From an uncultured Geobacter sp. (GTDB lineage Bacteria; Desulfobacterota; Desulfuromonadia; Geobacterales; DSM-12255), in contig CALMBF010000007.1 in the NCBI GenBank assembly GCA_937860145.1, forward strand, positions 1 through 41,070: a stretch of DNA of 41,070 bases. Reading direction: 5' to 3'. Both the position numbers and the translations under genes were made by a program. Shown piece by piece: positions 16,368 to 24,729 of the stretch; position 1 is the first letter of the stretch; each line of letters opens with the position of its first letter. Below the pieces are notes generated by a model, which made no database searches, was not told the DNA's origin, and worked only from the letters and a program-made list of their open reading frames with translations.

Positions 16368-17689
16368 TGGCCGGACATCATGACGAATTCATCCGACTGG
16401 AAGGAAAGATCTTCACCAAATCCTTCTTCGTCCTCCTTGCCCTGGTACTGATCGGCTTCTTCTTCATCGGCGTCCGCTACGTCAAGGGGATCGGCGCCGT
16501 CTCCAACATGAGCGACGGCTACCCCTGGGGGATCTGGATCGCCTACGACGTGGCCACCGGCACCGCCATCGCCTGCGGCGGCTATGCCGTGGCGATCCTG
16601 ATCTACATCCGCAACCACATGAAGTTCCACCCCCTGATCCGCTCGGCCCTCCTCACCTCCCTGTTCGGCTACGGCCTGGCAGGCTTCTCCGTCGTCGTCG
16701 ACCTGGGACGCTACTGGAACTCCTACGGCTTCTTCATCCCCTCCCGCTGGCAGATCAACTCCGCCATGTTCGAGGTCGCCCTCTGCGTCATGACCTACAC
16801 CCTGGTGCTGGTCATCGAGTTCCTGCCGGCGGTTCTCTGGTCCCTGGAGAACAGCCGCGGGGTCACCATCCGCAAGGTGGCGGACTGGCTCCACCCCCGC
16901 CTGGTGCCCGACGAGGACAAGCTGGCCTCCGGCCTGGAATGGGTCCGCTCCTCCGCAGCATGGCTCCGTCCCCGCCTGGACAAGGTGCTGGTCTTCTTCA
17001 TCGTCCTGGGGATCACCCTGCCGACCATGCATCAGTCGTCCCTCGGGTCGCTGCTACTGATCGCCGCCACCAAGCTCAACCCCCTGTGGCACACCGGCTT
17101 CCTGCCGCTTCTGTTCCTGATCAACTGCATCTACATCGGCTATGCCATCGTCATCCTGGAGTCGATCATCTCCGCCTCGGCCTTCAAGCGCCCCATCGAG
17201 CTGAAGGAGCTCTCCGGACTCTCCAACATCATCCCCTGGCTCACCGTCATCTGGCTCTGCGTCAGAGTCGGGGACCTGGCCTACCGGGGACAGATCGGCA
17301 ACGCGCTCAAGTTTGACTTCTACTCCTGCTTCTTCCTCCTGGAGTTCCTGCTGATCGCCGTCGGCTCCATGATCCTCTTCAGCCCCCGCATGCGCCGCTC
17401 CCCCCGCTGGCTCTTCATCACCGCCAGCATGATGGTTCTCGGCGGAGCTCTCTACCGTTTCAACGTCTACCTGATCGGCTTCAACCCGGGCCAGGGGTGG
17501 CACTACTTCCCTTCCTTCGCCGAACTGATGATCACCGTCGGGGTCATCGCCCTGGAACTCCTGGGGTACCAGGTGCTGGTGAAACTCTTCCCGGTCCTGC
17601 CCAATCCCAAGCATGCGGCCCACGGCGGCAACGGTTCATCACAGGCACACGCCGATATTCCCCACGGTGCGGTGCACGCGGGGAAATAG
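16367..17689 (+). CDS. hybB: Hydrogenase integral membrane subunit HybB (NrfD/PsrC family)
   Basis: 440-residue polytopic membrane protein, about ten TM helices, of the NrfD/PsrC/HybB family. It passes electrons from HybA to the quinone pool. Conserved segments include DGYPWGIWIAYDVATGTAIACGG near residues 45-70, DLGRYWNSYGFF, and LPTMHQSSLGS. Its ATG shares one base with the hybA stop. A 208-bp gap with a large inverted repeat separates it from hybL. Confidence 0.94.
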   Translation: MAGHHDEFIRLEGKIFTKSFFVLLALVLIGFFFIGVRYVKGIGAVSNMSDGYPWGIWIAYDVATGTAIACGGYAVAILIYIRNHMKFHPLIRSALLTSLFGYGLAGFSVVVDLGRYWNSYGFFIPSRWQINSAMFEVALCVMTYTLVLVIEFLPAVLWSLENSRGVTIRKVADWLHPRLVPDEDKLASGLEWVRSSAAWLRPRLDKVLVFFIVLGITLPTMHQSSLGSLLLIAATKLNPLWHTGFLPLLFLINCIYIGYAIVILESIISASAFKRPIELKELSGLSNIIPWLTVIWLCVRVGDLAYRGQIGNALKFDFYSCFFLLEFLLIAVGSMILFSPRMRRSPRWLFITASMMVLGGALYRFNVYLIGFNPGQGWHYFPSFAELMITVGVIALELLGYQVLVKLFPVLPNPKHAAHGGNGSSQAHADIPHGAVHAGK

Positions 17690-17702
17690 GGAAAAAGGTG
17701 CC

Positions 17703-17852
17703 GAAGCGGGCGGGGCTTTCCCGGAGAAAAATGTACGGCTACAAGCACCGCAGCCACTGACCGGCACTCAGGCTCCGGGGCAACGCAGCCCGCGGAACGC
17801 AACAATAGTGGCGCAATTGTAGATTTTTCGGAGGGGAAGCCCCGCCCGCTTC
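17703..17852. repeat. Large inverted repeat between hybB and hybL
   Basis: GAAGCGGGCGGGGCTT at 17703-17718 is perfectly complementary to 17837-17852. Including a following TCCC/GGGG stretch with one G-T pair, the stem reaches about 20 bp around a ~110-nt loop. A weaker ACAAT/ATTGT hairpin followed by AGATTTTT lies inside the loop near 17801-17826. In the transcript this would be a very stable structure before hybL, perhaps a processing, stabilising or attenuating element. The function is inferred. Confidence 0.7.
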
Positions 17853-17897
17853 CCTCCGACAAAGTGGAAACATTTCATAACAAACAGGAGAACATAC

Positions 17898-19580
17898 ATG
17901 TCCAAACGAATCACCCTGGATCCCATCACCCGTATCGAGGGTCACCTGCGCATCGACGTGGAAGTAAGCGGCGGCAAGGTTGCCAAGGCCTGGTCCTCGG
18001 CCCAGATGTGGCGCGGCATCGAGACCATCCTCAAGGGGAAAGACCCCCAGGACGCCTGGTCCCTGGCCCAGCGCTTTTGCGGCGTCTGCACCACGGTCCA
18101 CGCCATCTCCTCCATCCGTTCGGTGGAGAACGCCCTCAAGGTCGAGGTACCTCTCAACGCCCAGTACATCAGGAACATCATGATCGCCCAGCACTCGGTG
18201 CAGGACCACATCGTCCACTTCTACCACCTCTCCGCCCTGGACTGGGTGGACATCGTCTCAGCCCTCAAGGCCGACCCGAAGAAGGCCGCCAGCATCGCCC
18301 AGGGCATCTCCGACTGGCCGGGCAACTCGGAAAAGGAGTTCAAGGCGGTCCAGGACAAGCTGAAGGCCTTCGTCGCCGGCGGCAAGCTGGGGATCTTCGC
18401 CTCCGGCTACTGGGGCCACCCGGCCATGAAGCTGCCGCCGGAGATCAACCTCATCGCCACGGCCCACTACCTGAAGGCCCTGGACTACCAGCGCAAGGCG
18501 GCCCAGGCCGTCGCCATCCTCGGCGGCAAGAACCCCCACATCCAGAACCTGGTGGTGGGGGGGGTCGCCACGGCGGTCAACCTGGAGAACATGACCACCC
18601 TGAACATGGAGCGGATCGCCTACCTGCGCACCCTCATGGAGGAGACCCGGGATTTCGTGCAGAAGGTCTACTACCCTGACATGGTCGCCATCGCCTCCGC
18701 CTACAAGGAGTGGTTCAAGTACGGCGCCGGGGTCACCAACTACCTGGCGGTCCCCGAATTCCCCGAGGATACGAAGAACACCCAGTTCGGCCTCAGCGGC
18801 GGGGTCTTCTTTGGCGGCGATCTGAAGACCTTCAAGCCGATCACCACCCACCAGGACCAGTACCTGATCAACAACATCAGCGAGGGGGTGGCCCACGCCT
18901 GGTACGAAGGCTCCGCAACTCACCACCCCTGGGAAGGCGAGACCAAGCCGGAGTACACCGATTTCCAGGAGAACGGGAAGTACAGCTGGTGCAAATCCCC
19001 CCGCTTCGACGGGAAACCGGTCCAGGTCGGCCCGCCGGCCCAGCTCTTCGCCGCCTACGCCACCGGCAACCCCAGGGTGAAGAAACTCGTGGACGCCACC
19101 TGCCAGAAGATCGGCGTCGGGGTCAAGGACCTCCACTCCACCATGGGGCGCCTGGGCGCCCGTGCCATCCGGGCCCACCTCCTGGCCGACATGTCCCTGG
19201 ACTACCTGGACAAGCTGGTCGCCAACCTGGGCAAGGGTGACAAGACCTACGCCAACCACACCGAGATCCCCAAGGGCGAGTACAAGGGGGTCGGCTTCCA
19301 CGAGGCGCCCCGGGGCACCCTCTCCCACTGGATGGTCATCGAGGACAGGAAGATCAAGAACTACCAGGCCGTCGTCCCCTCCACCTGGAACGCCTCCCCC
19401 CGGGACGAGAAGGGGAACATGGGCCCCTACGAGGCATCACTGATCGGCAACCCGGTGGCCCAGGAAGAAAAGCCGTTGGAGGTGCTCCGGACGATCCACT
19501 CCTTTGATCCGTGTATCGCCTGTGCGGTGCATACCATCGACCCGGAGGGGAAGGAAATTACGAAGGTCAAAGTTCTGTAG
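17898..19580 (+). CDS. hybL: NiFe hydrogenase large (catalytic) subunit
   Basis: 560-residue large subunit holding the Ni-Fe active site that oxidises H2; equivalent to E. coli HybC. The N-terminal L1 motif is RFCGVC (Cys61, Cys64) and the C-terminal L2 motif is DPCIACAVH (Cys539, Cys542, His545), giving all four Ni/Fe ligands. The 15 residues after His545 are the C-terminal extension normally cut off after nickel insertion. It has no signal of its own and would be exported with the Tat-tagged small subunit. ATG follows ACAGGAGAACATAC. Confidence 0.96.
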   Translation: MSKRITLDPITRIEGHLRIDVEVSGGKVAKAWSSAQMWRGIETILKGKDPQDAWSLAQRFCGVCTTVHAISSIRSVENALKVEVPLNAQYIRNIMIAQHSVQDHIVHFYHLSALDWVDIVSALKADPKKAASIAQGISDWPGNSEKEFKAVQDKLKAFVAGGKLGIFASGYWGHPAMKLPPEINLIATAHYLKALDYQRKAAQAVAILGGKNPHIQNLVVGGVATAVNLENMTTLNMERIAYLRTLMEETRDFVQKVYYPDMVAIASAYKEWFKYGAGVTNYLAVPEFPEDTKNTQFGLSGGVFFGGDLKTFKPITTHQDQYLINNISEGVAHAWYEGSATHHPWEGETKPEYTDFQENGKYSWCKSPRFDGKPVQVGPPAQLFAAYATGNPRVKKLVDATCQKIGVGVKDLHSTMGRLGARAIRAHLLADMSLDYLDKLVANLGKGDKTYANHTEIPKGEYKGVGFHEAPRGTLSHWMVIEDRKIKNYQAVVPSTWNASPRDEKGNMGPYEASLIGNPVAQEEKPLEVLRTIHSFDPCIACAVHTIDPEGKEITKVKVL

Positions 19581-19582
19581 AA

Positions 19583-19702
19583 TAACGGCCGCTTTCGGCC
19601 GATCTCGGCGTCAGGATTCGCGACCATCTTGTGCGGCGTAGCGCTGCTACGCCTCCGCGTGGTCGCTCCCCTTCCTTGACCTCGACTCGAAATCGGACGT
19701 TA
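19583..19702. repeat. 120-nt imperfect palindromic element between hybL and hybP
   Basis: The element is symmetric about position 19643. The core is an 8-bp hairpin, GGCGTAGC (19635-19642) and GCTACGCC (19646-19653), around GCT. Flanking arms GCGACCA (19620-19626) and TGGTCGC (19660-19666) pair perfectly. The outer ends read TAACGGCCGCTTTCG and, inverted, TAACGTCCGATTTCG. This size and symmetry fit a REP/BIME-like or small non-autonomous mobile element. It could also stabilise or terminate the hybL transcript. Confidence 0.65.
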
Positions 19703-19732
19703 GTGGGAAAAGGCTAAATAAGGGAAGACATT

Positions 19733-20218
19733 ATGAAGACATTGATTTTTGGAGCCGGCAACCTGCTCCTCGGCGACGAGGGGTTCGGGGTCCACGCCAT
19801 CAGGCACCTGGAGGCGAACTACGACTTCCCCGAGGAGGTGGAGCTGTACGACGGCGGCACCCTGGGGATCATGGTGACCCACAAGTTCGAGGAGGCGGAG
19901 CGGATCTACATCCTGGATGTCATCGAGGGACAGGGTGCGCCGGGGGAACTGCGCCGTTACGAGAAGGAGGAGATCATGCTGGGGGGGATCCCGGTGAAGC
20001 TCTCCCCCCACCAGATCGGCATTCAGGAGACCCTGCTGATGAGCGAGATCCGGGGGTTCTGCCCGGAGAAGGTCACCCTCCTGGGGGTCCTCCCCGCCTC
20101 CCTGGACGCCAGCGACCAGCTCTCGCCGGTCGTCCGGCCGAAGCTTGACGACGTTGCCGGGATCATCATCGACGAACTCGCAGCGGACGGAGTTGCCGTA
20201 CTAAAAAAAGCCGCCTGA
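19733..20218 (+). CDS. hybP: Hydrogenase maturation endopeptidase (HybD family)
   Basis: 161-residue nickel-dependent checking protease that removes the C-terminal tail of the large subunit. The N-terminal FGAGNLLLGDEGFGVHA is the family signature. Glu16, Asp62 and His93 fall at the same residue numbers as the nickel ligands of E. coli HybD. Directly downstream of the palindromic element and hybL, its probable substrate gene. ATG follows AAGGGAAGACATT. Called HybP in Geobacter and HybD in E. coli. Confidence 0.93.
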   Translation: MKTLIFGAGNLLLGDEGFGVHAIRHLEANYDFPEEVELYDGGTLGIMVTHKFEEAERIYILDVIEGQGAPGELRRYEKEEIMLGGIPVKLSPHQIGIQETLLMSEIRGFCPEKVTLLGVLPASLDASDQLSPVVRPKLDDVAGIIIDELAADGVAVLKKAA

Positions 20219-20239
20219 CAAGGGCGCAAAGGAGACAAC

Positions 20240-20401
20240 ATGTTTGGAATTGGCATGCCGGAGATGATCATCATCCTGGCCATACTCCTGGTGGTCGTCG
20301 GCCCCGGGAAACTCCCCCAGATCGGCCAGGCCCTGGGGAGCAGCATCAGGAACTTCAAGAAGGCCGCCACCGAGGACCCGGCCAAGCTGCCGGAAAACTA
20401 G
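20240..20401 (+). CDS. tatA: Twin-arginine translocase subunit TatA/E, minimal form
   Basis: 53-residue protein with the TatA pattern: FGIGMPE, one hydrophobic TM segment (about residues 8-20), the GPGKLPQIG hinge and an amphipathic helix (LGSSIRNFKKA), then a very short tail. ATG at 20240 follows AAAGGAGACAAC, 21 bp after the hybP stop. Last gene of the hyb operon, before the hairpin at 20422. Its place suggests it serves export of the Tat-tagged HybS and HybA. TatA and TatE cannot be told apart at this length. Confidence 0.88.
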   Translation: MFGIGMPEMIIILAILLVVVGPGKLPQIGQALGSSIRNFKKAATEDPAKLPEN

Positions 20402-20421
20402 GTCACACCGCACCACACACA

Positions 20422-20452
20422 AACGCCCCGCCGGATATCCCGGCGGGGCGTT
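20422..20452 (+). terminator. Terminator of the hyb operon
   Basis: AACGCCCCGCCGG and CCGGCGGGGCGTT form a 13-bp perfect hairpin around a five-base loop. It lies between the convergent tatA and yjdM, so it may act in both directions. The T tract after it is weak (TTGTCGTT). Confidence 0.75.
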
Positions 20453-20491
20453 GTCGTTACAGGCAGGAGCGACGGCATCCGCCATCCTCCC

Positions 20492-20833
20492 CTACGCCTT
20501 TTTCACGAACTCCGACTTGAGCTGCATGGCGCCGAACCCGTCGATCCGGCAGTCGATGTCATGGTCCCCCTCCACGAGGCGGATGTTTTTCACCCTGGTG
20601 CCGACCTTTATGGGCGTCGATGCCCCTTTCACCTTCAGGTCCTTGATGACCGTCACCGTGTCACCGTCACTGAGCAGGTTGCCGAAGGCATCGCGCACGA
20701 CGGGGCTCTGCTCCGGGGCCTCCGTCCCCCCCTGGCCGCTCCATTCATGGGCGCATTCCGGGCAGACGAACAGCTCCCCGTCTTCATAGGTGTAGGTTGA
20801 ACTGCAATGGGGACAGGGGGGCAACGTACTCAT
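20492..20833 (-). CDS. yjdM: Zinc-ribbon protein YjdM (PhnA family)
   Basis: 113 residues. An N-terminal zinc ribbon (CPHC...CPEC, residues 7-27) is followed by the conserved PhnA C-terminal domain ([33 protein letters not shown]-like [28 protein letters not shown]). The family was historically linked to phosphonate use, but no phosphonate genes are here and its role is not established. It is last in a minus-strand series, 50 bp after the NCS2-type permease. Confidence 0.9.
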   Translation of the reverse strand: MSTLPPCPHCSSTYTYEDGELFVCPECAHEWSGQGGTEAPEQSPVVRDAFGNLLSDGDTVTVIKDLKVKGASTPIKVGTRVKNIRLVEGDHDIDCRIDGFGAMQLKSEFVKKA

Positions 20834-20883
20834 AGGTTTTCCTTTCTGTATAAACGGCAGCGGACTCCGTCACCGGGCGATCA

Positions 20884-22443
20884 TCAGGCGACGATCCCCG
20901 TGCTCTCGGACTCCCTGCCGCGGTTGTAGTAGTGGAGCGCGACCATGAGCAGCGTCGCGATCAGGTAGGCGAGCGCATAAGACCTGGCAGCGCCGAATCC
21001 GAAGCGGTTCTGGACCCCTGTCGGGGTCAGCGCATAGGCGTGGATGATGCCGAACCAGGAGAAGACGGAGGCGACGCCGGTCCAGATCGCGGCCCTGAGG
21101 AACTGCCGTTCCACCACGAAGACCATCATGGCGGAGAGGACCATGCAGGTGAGCATGAACCCCTGGCTCATGGAGATGATGCCGTAGACGTACAGGTCGC
21201 CGCCGAACTTCGGGGCAACATCGTACAGGCTGGCGCCCGCCTTGCGCAGCGCCGTCTCCACCAGCAGCAGGGCCCACGCCGCCAGGGCCGGCATGATGCC
21301 GAGGGCCACGGCCGCACTGTGCTTCTTCGGGACCTCCTGGAACGCCTGGGCGGTGATGATCAGCCCGACCCAGAGGAGGATGCCGATCATCGCCTCCATC
21401 GGTACGACCCTGAGGACGAGGGTTACCCCGCCGATCAGGCAGAGCCCCGTGATCACCACCCCGTTCAGGAGCGAGTACCCCCACCGGGCCCCCATGGCCT
21501 TCCAGCCGGGATGGCCGATATAGATGGTGGTCGGGAACGGGTTTCCCAGACAGGCCGCGACGATGGAGCCGAAGCCGTTCACCAGCAGGGAGGAACGGGT
21601 ATCGTACCGGTCGCCGGCCGCCTCGGCGCTCTCCAGGTTCTGGAGGGAACCGATGACGTTGAAGAGCGCCATGGGGAAGATGACGGAGAAGTACCTCCAC
21701 CCCTGGCCGTTGGCCAGGAAGGCAAGCATGTCGCTGACGGACGTCGTCGGAAGATGGAGGGCGAACCGGTACGTCTCCTGGACCGGCTGGAAAAACGGGT
21801 AGCCGCACCAGCGGAGGACCCACCCCATGGCCACCCCCAGCAGGACGGCGATGAAACCACCCGGAAGCCCGAGGGGGAGCTTCACCTGCCCCCCGTAGAC
21901 CGTGATCACGAACAGCGCCGGCACCAGGGCAACCGCCGGCATGGCAAAGATCTGGAACACGAACCCCATGGAGATGAAGGTGATGGCAATGCCGGCCAGG
22001 GAGGAGAGAAGAGCCGCCCGGGGGGTATGGCGGCGCAGCCAGTCTCCCACGAAGGCGCCGACACACTCCAGCAGGGCGCTGGCCAGGCAGGCAAACAGCC
22101 CTGCCTGCCAGGCGAGCTGCGGGTTCTTCGTCTCGAAGTAGATCGGTGCGATGATGAGGAAGACGAAGGCGATGAGGCTGACGGTGTTTATCCCGTAGGG
22201 GAGCGCGGTGACATCCGTCCGTCCCGTCCGGATCGCCAGGCGTCGCGCCTGCCACGTGTAGAACGCGTTGCCGAAGAGGATGGAGAGGGCCGCCCCGGGC
22301 ATGATCCGGCCATAGACCAGCTCCGGCGGCATGCCGCACACCTGGACGCAGAGCACGGCGATCAGCATCAGCTGCAACAGGTTGTCGACGAACAGGCCGA
22401 AAAATCCGTCGATATCGCCGCGCACAAACCAGCCCGCTTTCAT
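20884..22443 (-). CDS. NCS2/AzgA-like membrane permease
   Basis: 519-residue polytopic protein, about 12-14 TM helices, resembling nucleobase-cation symporters of the NCS2/AzgA group. Features include the N-terminal WFVRGDIDGFFGLFVDN, RTDVTALPYGINT, NVIGSLQNLESAEAAGD and GNPFPTTIYIGHPGWKAMGAR. The ATG at 22443 is preferred over a GTG three codons upstream because AAAGGAG lies eight bases before it. The substrate is uncertain. It lies 31 bp after the cNMP-GGDEF gene. No purine or pyrimidine genes are nearby. Confidence 0.8.
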   Translation of the reverse strand: MKAGWFVRGDIDGFFGLFVDNLLQLMLIAVLCVQVCGMPPELVYGRIMPGAALSILFGNAFYTWQARRLAIRTGRTDVTALPYGINTVSLIAFVFLIIAPIYFETKNPQLAWQAGLFACLASALLECVGAFVGDWLRRHTPRAALLSSLAGIAITFISMGFVFQIFAMPAVALVPALFVITVYGGQVKLPLGLPGGFIAVLLGVAMGWVLRWCGYPFFQPVQETYRFALHLPTTSVSDMLAFLANGQGWRYFSVIFPMALFNVIGSLQNLESAEAAGDRYDTRSSLLVNGFGSIVAACLGNPFPTTIYIGHPGWKAMGARWGYSLLNGVVITGLCLIGGVTLVLRVVPMEAMIGILLWVGLIITAQAFQEVPKKHSAAVALGIMPALAAWALLLVETALRKAGASLYDVAPKFGGDLYVYGIISMSQGFMLTCMVLSAMMVFVVERQFLRAAIWTGVASVFSWFGIIHAYALTPTGVQNRFGFGAARSYALAYLIATLLMVALHYYNRGRESESTGIVA

Positions 22444-22474
22444 ATCCTCCACTCCTTTGTCAATGCCGGCAGCA

Positions 22475-23434
22475 TCAATCGGAAACGAAATTACGCCCCA
22501 TATCCTTGGCCCTCTTCAGGGCAACCATCACGTCATGCAGGAGATCGTCCACCGTCTGCTCCGCAGATGCCTGGGAGATCCCCACTGAGATGGTCAGGGG
22601 GGGGAGCAGCCGACCGCCGGGTGCGGGGATGTCCGTGTACATCACGGTGTACCTGAGCCGCTCGGCGACATTCCGGGCCTGCTGCAGGTCGGTCTCGGGC
22701 AGCATCACCAGCATGCGGTCCTCCTCGTAACGGGCCGCCATCTCGGTGGCCCGCAGGTGCTCCAGTATCGTACGGGCGATCTTGTTGAGGGCCATGTCAC
22801 CGAAGATGCGCCCATAGCGCTCGTTGTACTCCCTGAAGTTGTCGATATCCGCCATGAGGACAGCAAACGGACTGCCCGGGATCGTGCAGCGCTTGAGGGC
22901 CCGTCCAATGGTCTGATCGAACCACCTGCGGCTGTGCATCCCGGTCAGGACATCCACCATACCGTAGTCGAAGTAGGAATCCTCCACCCGCGTCTTGCTG
23001 CTTATCAGCTGGTTTGCCCGGCGCAGCCGCTCCGAGAGGTTGACCAGGAGGTTGCGCGCGAAAGAATGGGAATCCTGCACCAGTGACCAGACCTGTTTTT
23101 CATCGAGCACCAGCAGGCGACTGTCCTCTTCGGCTACCACGTAGGCAGAGGTGGTGTGCTTGTCGATCACGGAGAGCTCCCCGATCGGCTCACCGGGACC
23201 GAAGCTGCTCACCGGCTCGTCCAGGGTCGACTCGAGGTAGACGCAGAGCCTGCCCGAGAGTACCAGGTAGAGGCAATGATTGTCCTGGTCCGGTGCGATC
23301 AGCACCTCCCGGCTCTTCAGGCGACGGATGACGAACGACTCCACCACCCGCTCGATCGTTTCCTCCGCCACGTCGGCGAAGAGTTTCATCCTCTTCAGTT
23401 CAGCGACATTCGGTTTTGACAATACGTCAAACAT
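22475..23434 (-). CDS. cNMP-binding protein with degenerate GGDEF domain
   Basis: 319 residues. A cyclic-nucleotide-binding (CRP-like) domain spans about residues 18-130 (LYLVLSGRLCVYL, GEPIGELSVID), then a linker and a GGDEF domain at about 158-319. Its N-terminal features are normal (DVLTGMHSRRWFDQ, ADIDNFREYNERYGRIFGD). The active-site motif reads EEDRM at 237-241 instead of GGDEF, and the RxxD inhibitory site reads RATE. Diguanylate cyclase activity is therefore unlikely; a binding or sensory role is more plausible. ATG at 23434 follows GAGAGGATCC; upstream in-frame starts exist. It lies 137 bp after the ABC permease. Confidence 0.88.
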   Translation of the reverse strand: MFDVLSKPNVAELKRMKLFADVAEETIERVVESFVIRRLKSREVLIAPDQDNHCLYLVLSGRLCVYLESTLDEPVSSFGPGEPIGELSVIDKHTTSAYVVAEEDSRLLVLDEKQVWSLVQDSHSFARNLLVNLSERLRRANQLISSKTRVEDSYFDYGMVDVLTGMHSRRWFDQTIGRALKRCTIPGSPFAVLMADIDNFREYNERYGRIFGDMALNKIARTILEHLRATEMAARYEEDRMLVMLPETDLQQARNVAERLRYTVMYTDIPAPGGRLLPPLTISVGISQASAEQTVDDLLHDVMVALKRAKDMGRNFVSD

Positions 23435-23571
23435 GGATCCTCTCGTCATCTCATCTTCGGCTGAAACGCCTTGCCGGAACATCTCTGAAGGATGCGGCGG
23501 CGAGTAATCGTACGACCTGAATGGGGTCAAATCAATCATTTTCTGGACAACGGACGGCAAACCACCTCACC

Positions 23572-24729
23572 CTACCCGATCCGGCGCAGCCCTTCGGCGA
23601 TGCGGATCGTCGCCCCCCGCCAAGTGGGGAAGGCCCCGGCGGCGATGCCGACGGCGACGGCGGAGGCCAGCTGGAGCATGATGGTGGAAGTCGAAATGGC
23701 GAAGACCGGGAAGAACTGGGAGAGCTCGGTCTCGATGATATGGGCCGCCGGGAAGGTCCCCATAACCCCTACGATACCGCCGAGGAGGGCGATGAAAAGG
23801 GATTCGCCGAAGACCGTGCCGGCGATGTGGTAGCCACGGAAACCGAGGCTCTTCATGGTGGCGTACTCGCCGAGGCGCTCCCGGGCGGTCATGGCCATGG
23901 TGTTGGCCGCCACCACCATGATGATGACGATCACCACGTAGGAGACGATCTGGATGGCGACCATGATCGCCTCGGTCATGGCGACGAAGCTGAGCTGAAA
24001 GGCCTTCTCCGTCTCGGTACGGGTCTCGGCCAGGGAGTTCTTGAACAGGGCATCCACCGCCTGGGAGACCTCAGCGGCCAGATCGGGCCGGGCAACTGCC
24101 AGAGTGAAGAGACCCACCTGGTCGGCCCGGCGGGGGATGGTCTTGCGCATGACTTCGTTGAGATAATTCCAGTGGAAGAAAAACTGGGTCTCGTCGGTGC
24201 TCTTCTGGGCGCCGGAGTAGATCCCCCGCAGGACGAACTCCCACTGGCCGGGGAAGATGGTCCCCTTGAGGGTAATCCTGTCCCCCACCTTCCACCCGTA
24301 CTTGGCCGCAAGCTTGCGCCCCGCAACCGCCCCCTGCCGGTCGGCCAGGAACGCCTTCTTCTGGGCCGGATCGAGGACGAACTCGGGGTAGATCTTCAGG
24401 AAGGTCTCCGGCTCCACGGCGAAGTTGGGGAAGAAGTTCTTCTCGGAAATGTAGACCCCGCCGAACCAGTTCATGGTGCTGACCTCGGTGACGCCGGGGA
24501 CATGGCGGATCCGCTCCCGGTAGGAGATGGGGAGGGAGAAGACCAGTGAGATGGAGCTCCTCGTCACCAGCCTGGTGGCCGACGAGGTCTCCACCCCCAG
24601 GTACCACAGACCGACCAGGGTCCGGAGCAGTCCGAAGGCCAGGATGGCGACGGCGACGCCGATGATGGTGAGGAGTGCCCGCAGCTTGTGGCGGAAGGCA
24701 TTGCGGATGATCAGCTTCAGGTAGAACAT
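23572..24729 (-). CDS. ABC transporter permease, MacB/FtsX type
   Basis: 385-residue permease. An N-terminal TM segment (HKLRALLTIIGVAVAILAFGLL) is followed by a MacB-like periplasmic domain and three C-terminal TM segments containing the FtsX pattern ARERLGEYATMKSLGFRGYHI. It overlaps the ATPase gene by 13 bases, and with the fusion protein upstream it forms a tripartite exporter or lipoprotein-release system. Only one permease gene is in this operon; the related one at 9496-10662 may complete the pair. Confidence 0.92.
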   Translation of the reverse strand: MFYLKLIIRNAFRHKLRALLTIIGVAVAILAFGLLRTLVGLWYLGVETSSATRLVTRSSISLVFSLPISYRERIRHVPGVTEVSTMNWFGGVYISEKNFFPNFAVEPETFLKIYPEFVLDPAQKKAFLADRQGAVAGRKLAAKYGWKVGDRITLKGTIFPGQWEFVLRGIYSGAQKSTDETQFFFHWNYLNEVMRKTIPRRADQVGLFTLAVARPDLAAEVSQAVDALFKNSLAETRTETEKAFQLSFVAMTEAIMVAIQIVSYVVIVIIMVVAANTMAMTARERLGEYATMKSLGFRGYHIAGTVFGESLFIALLGGIVGVMGTFPAAHIIETELSQFFPVFAISTSTIMLQLASAVAVGIAAGAFPTWRGATIRIAEGLRRIG

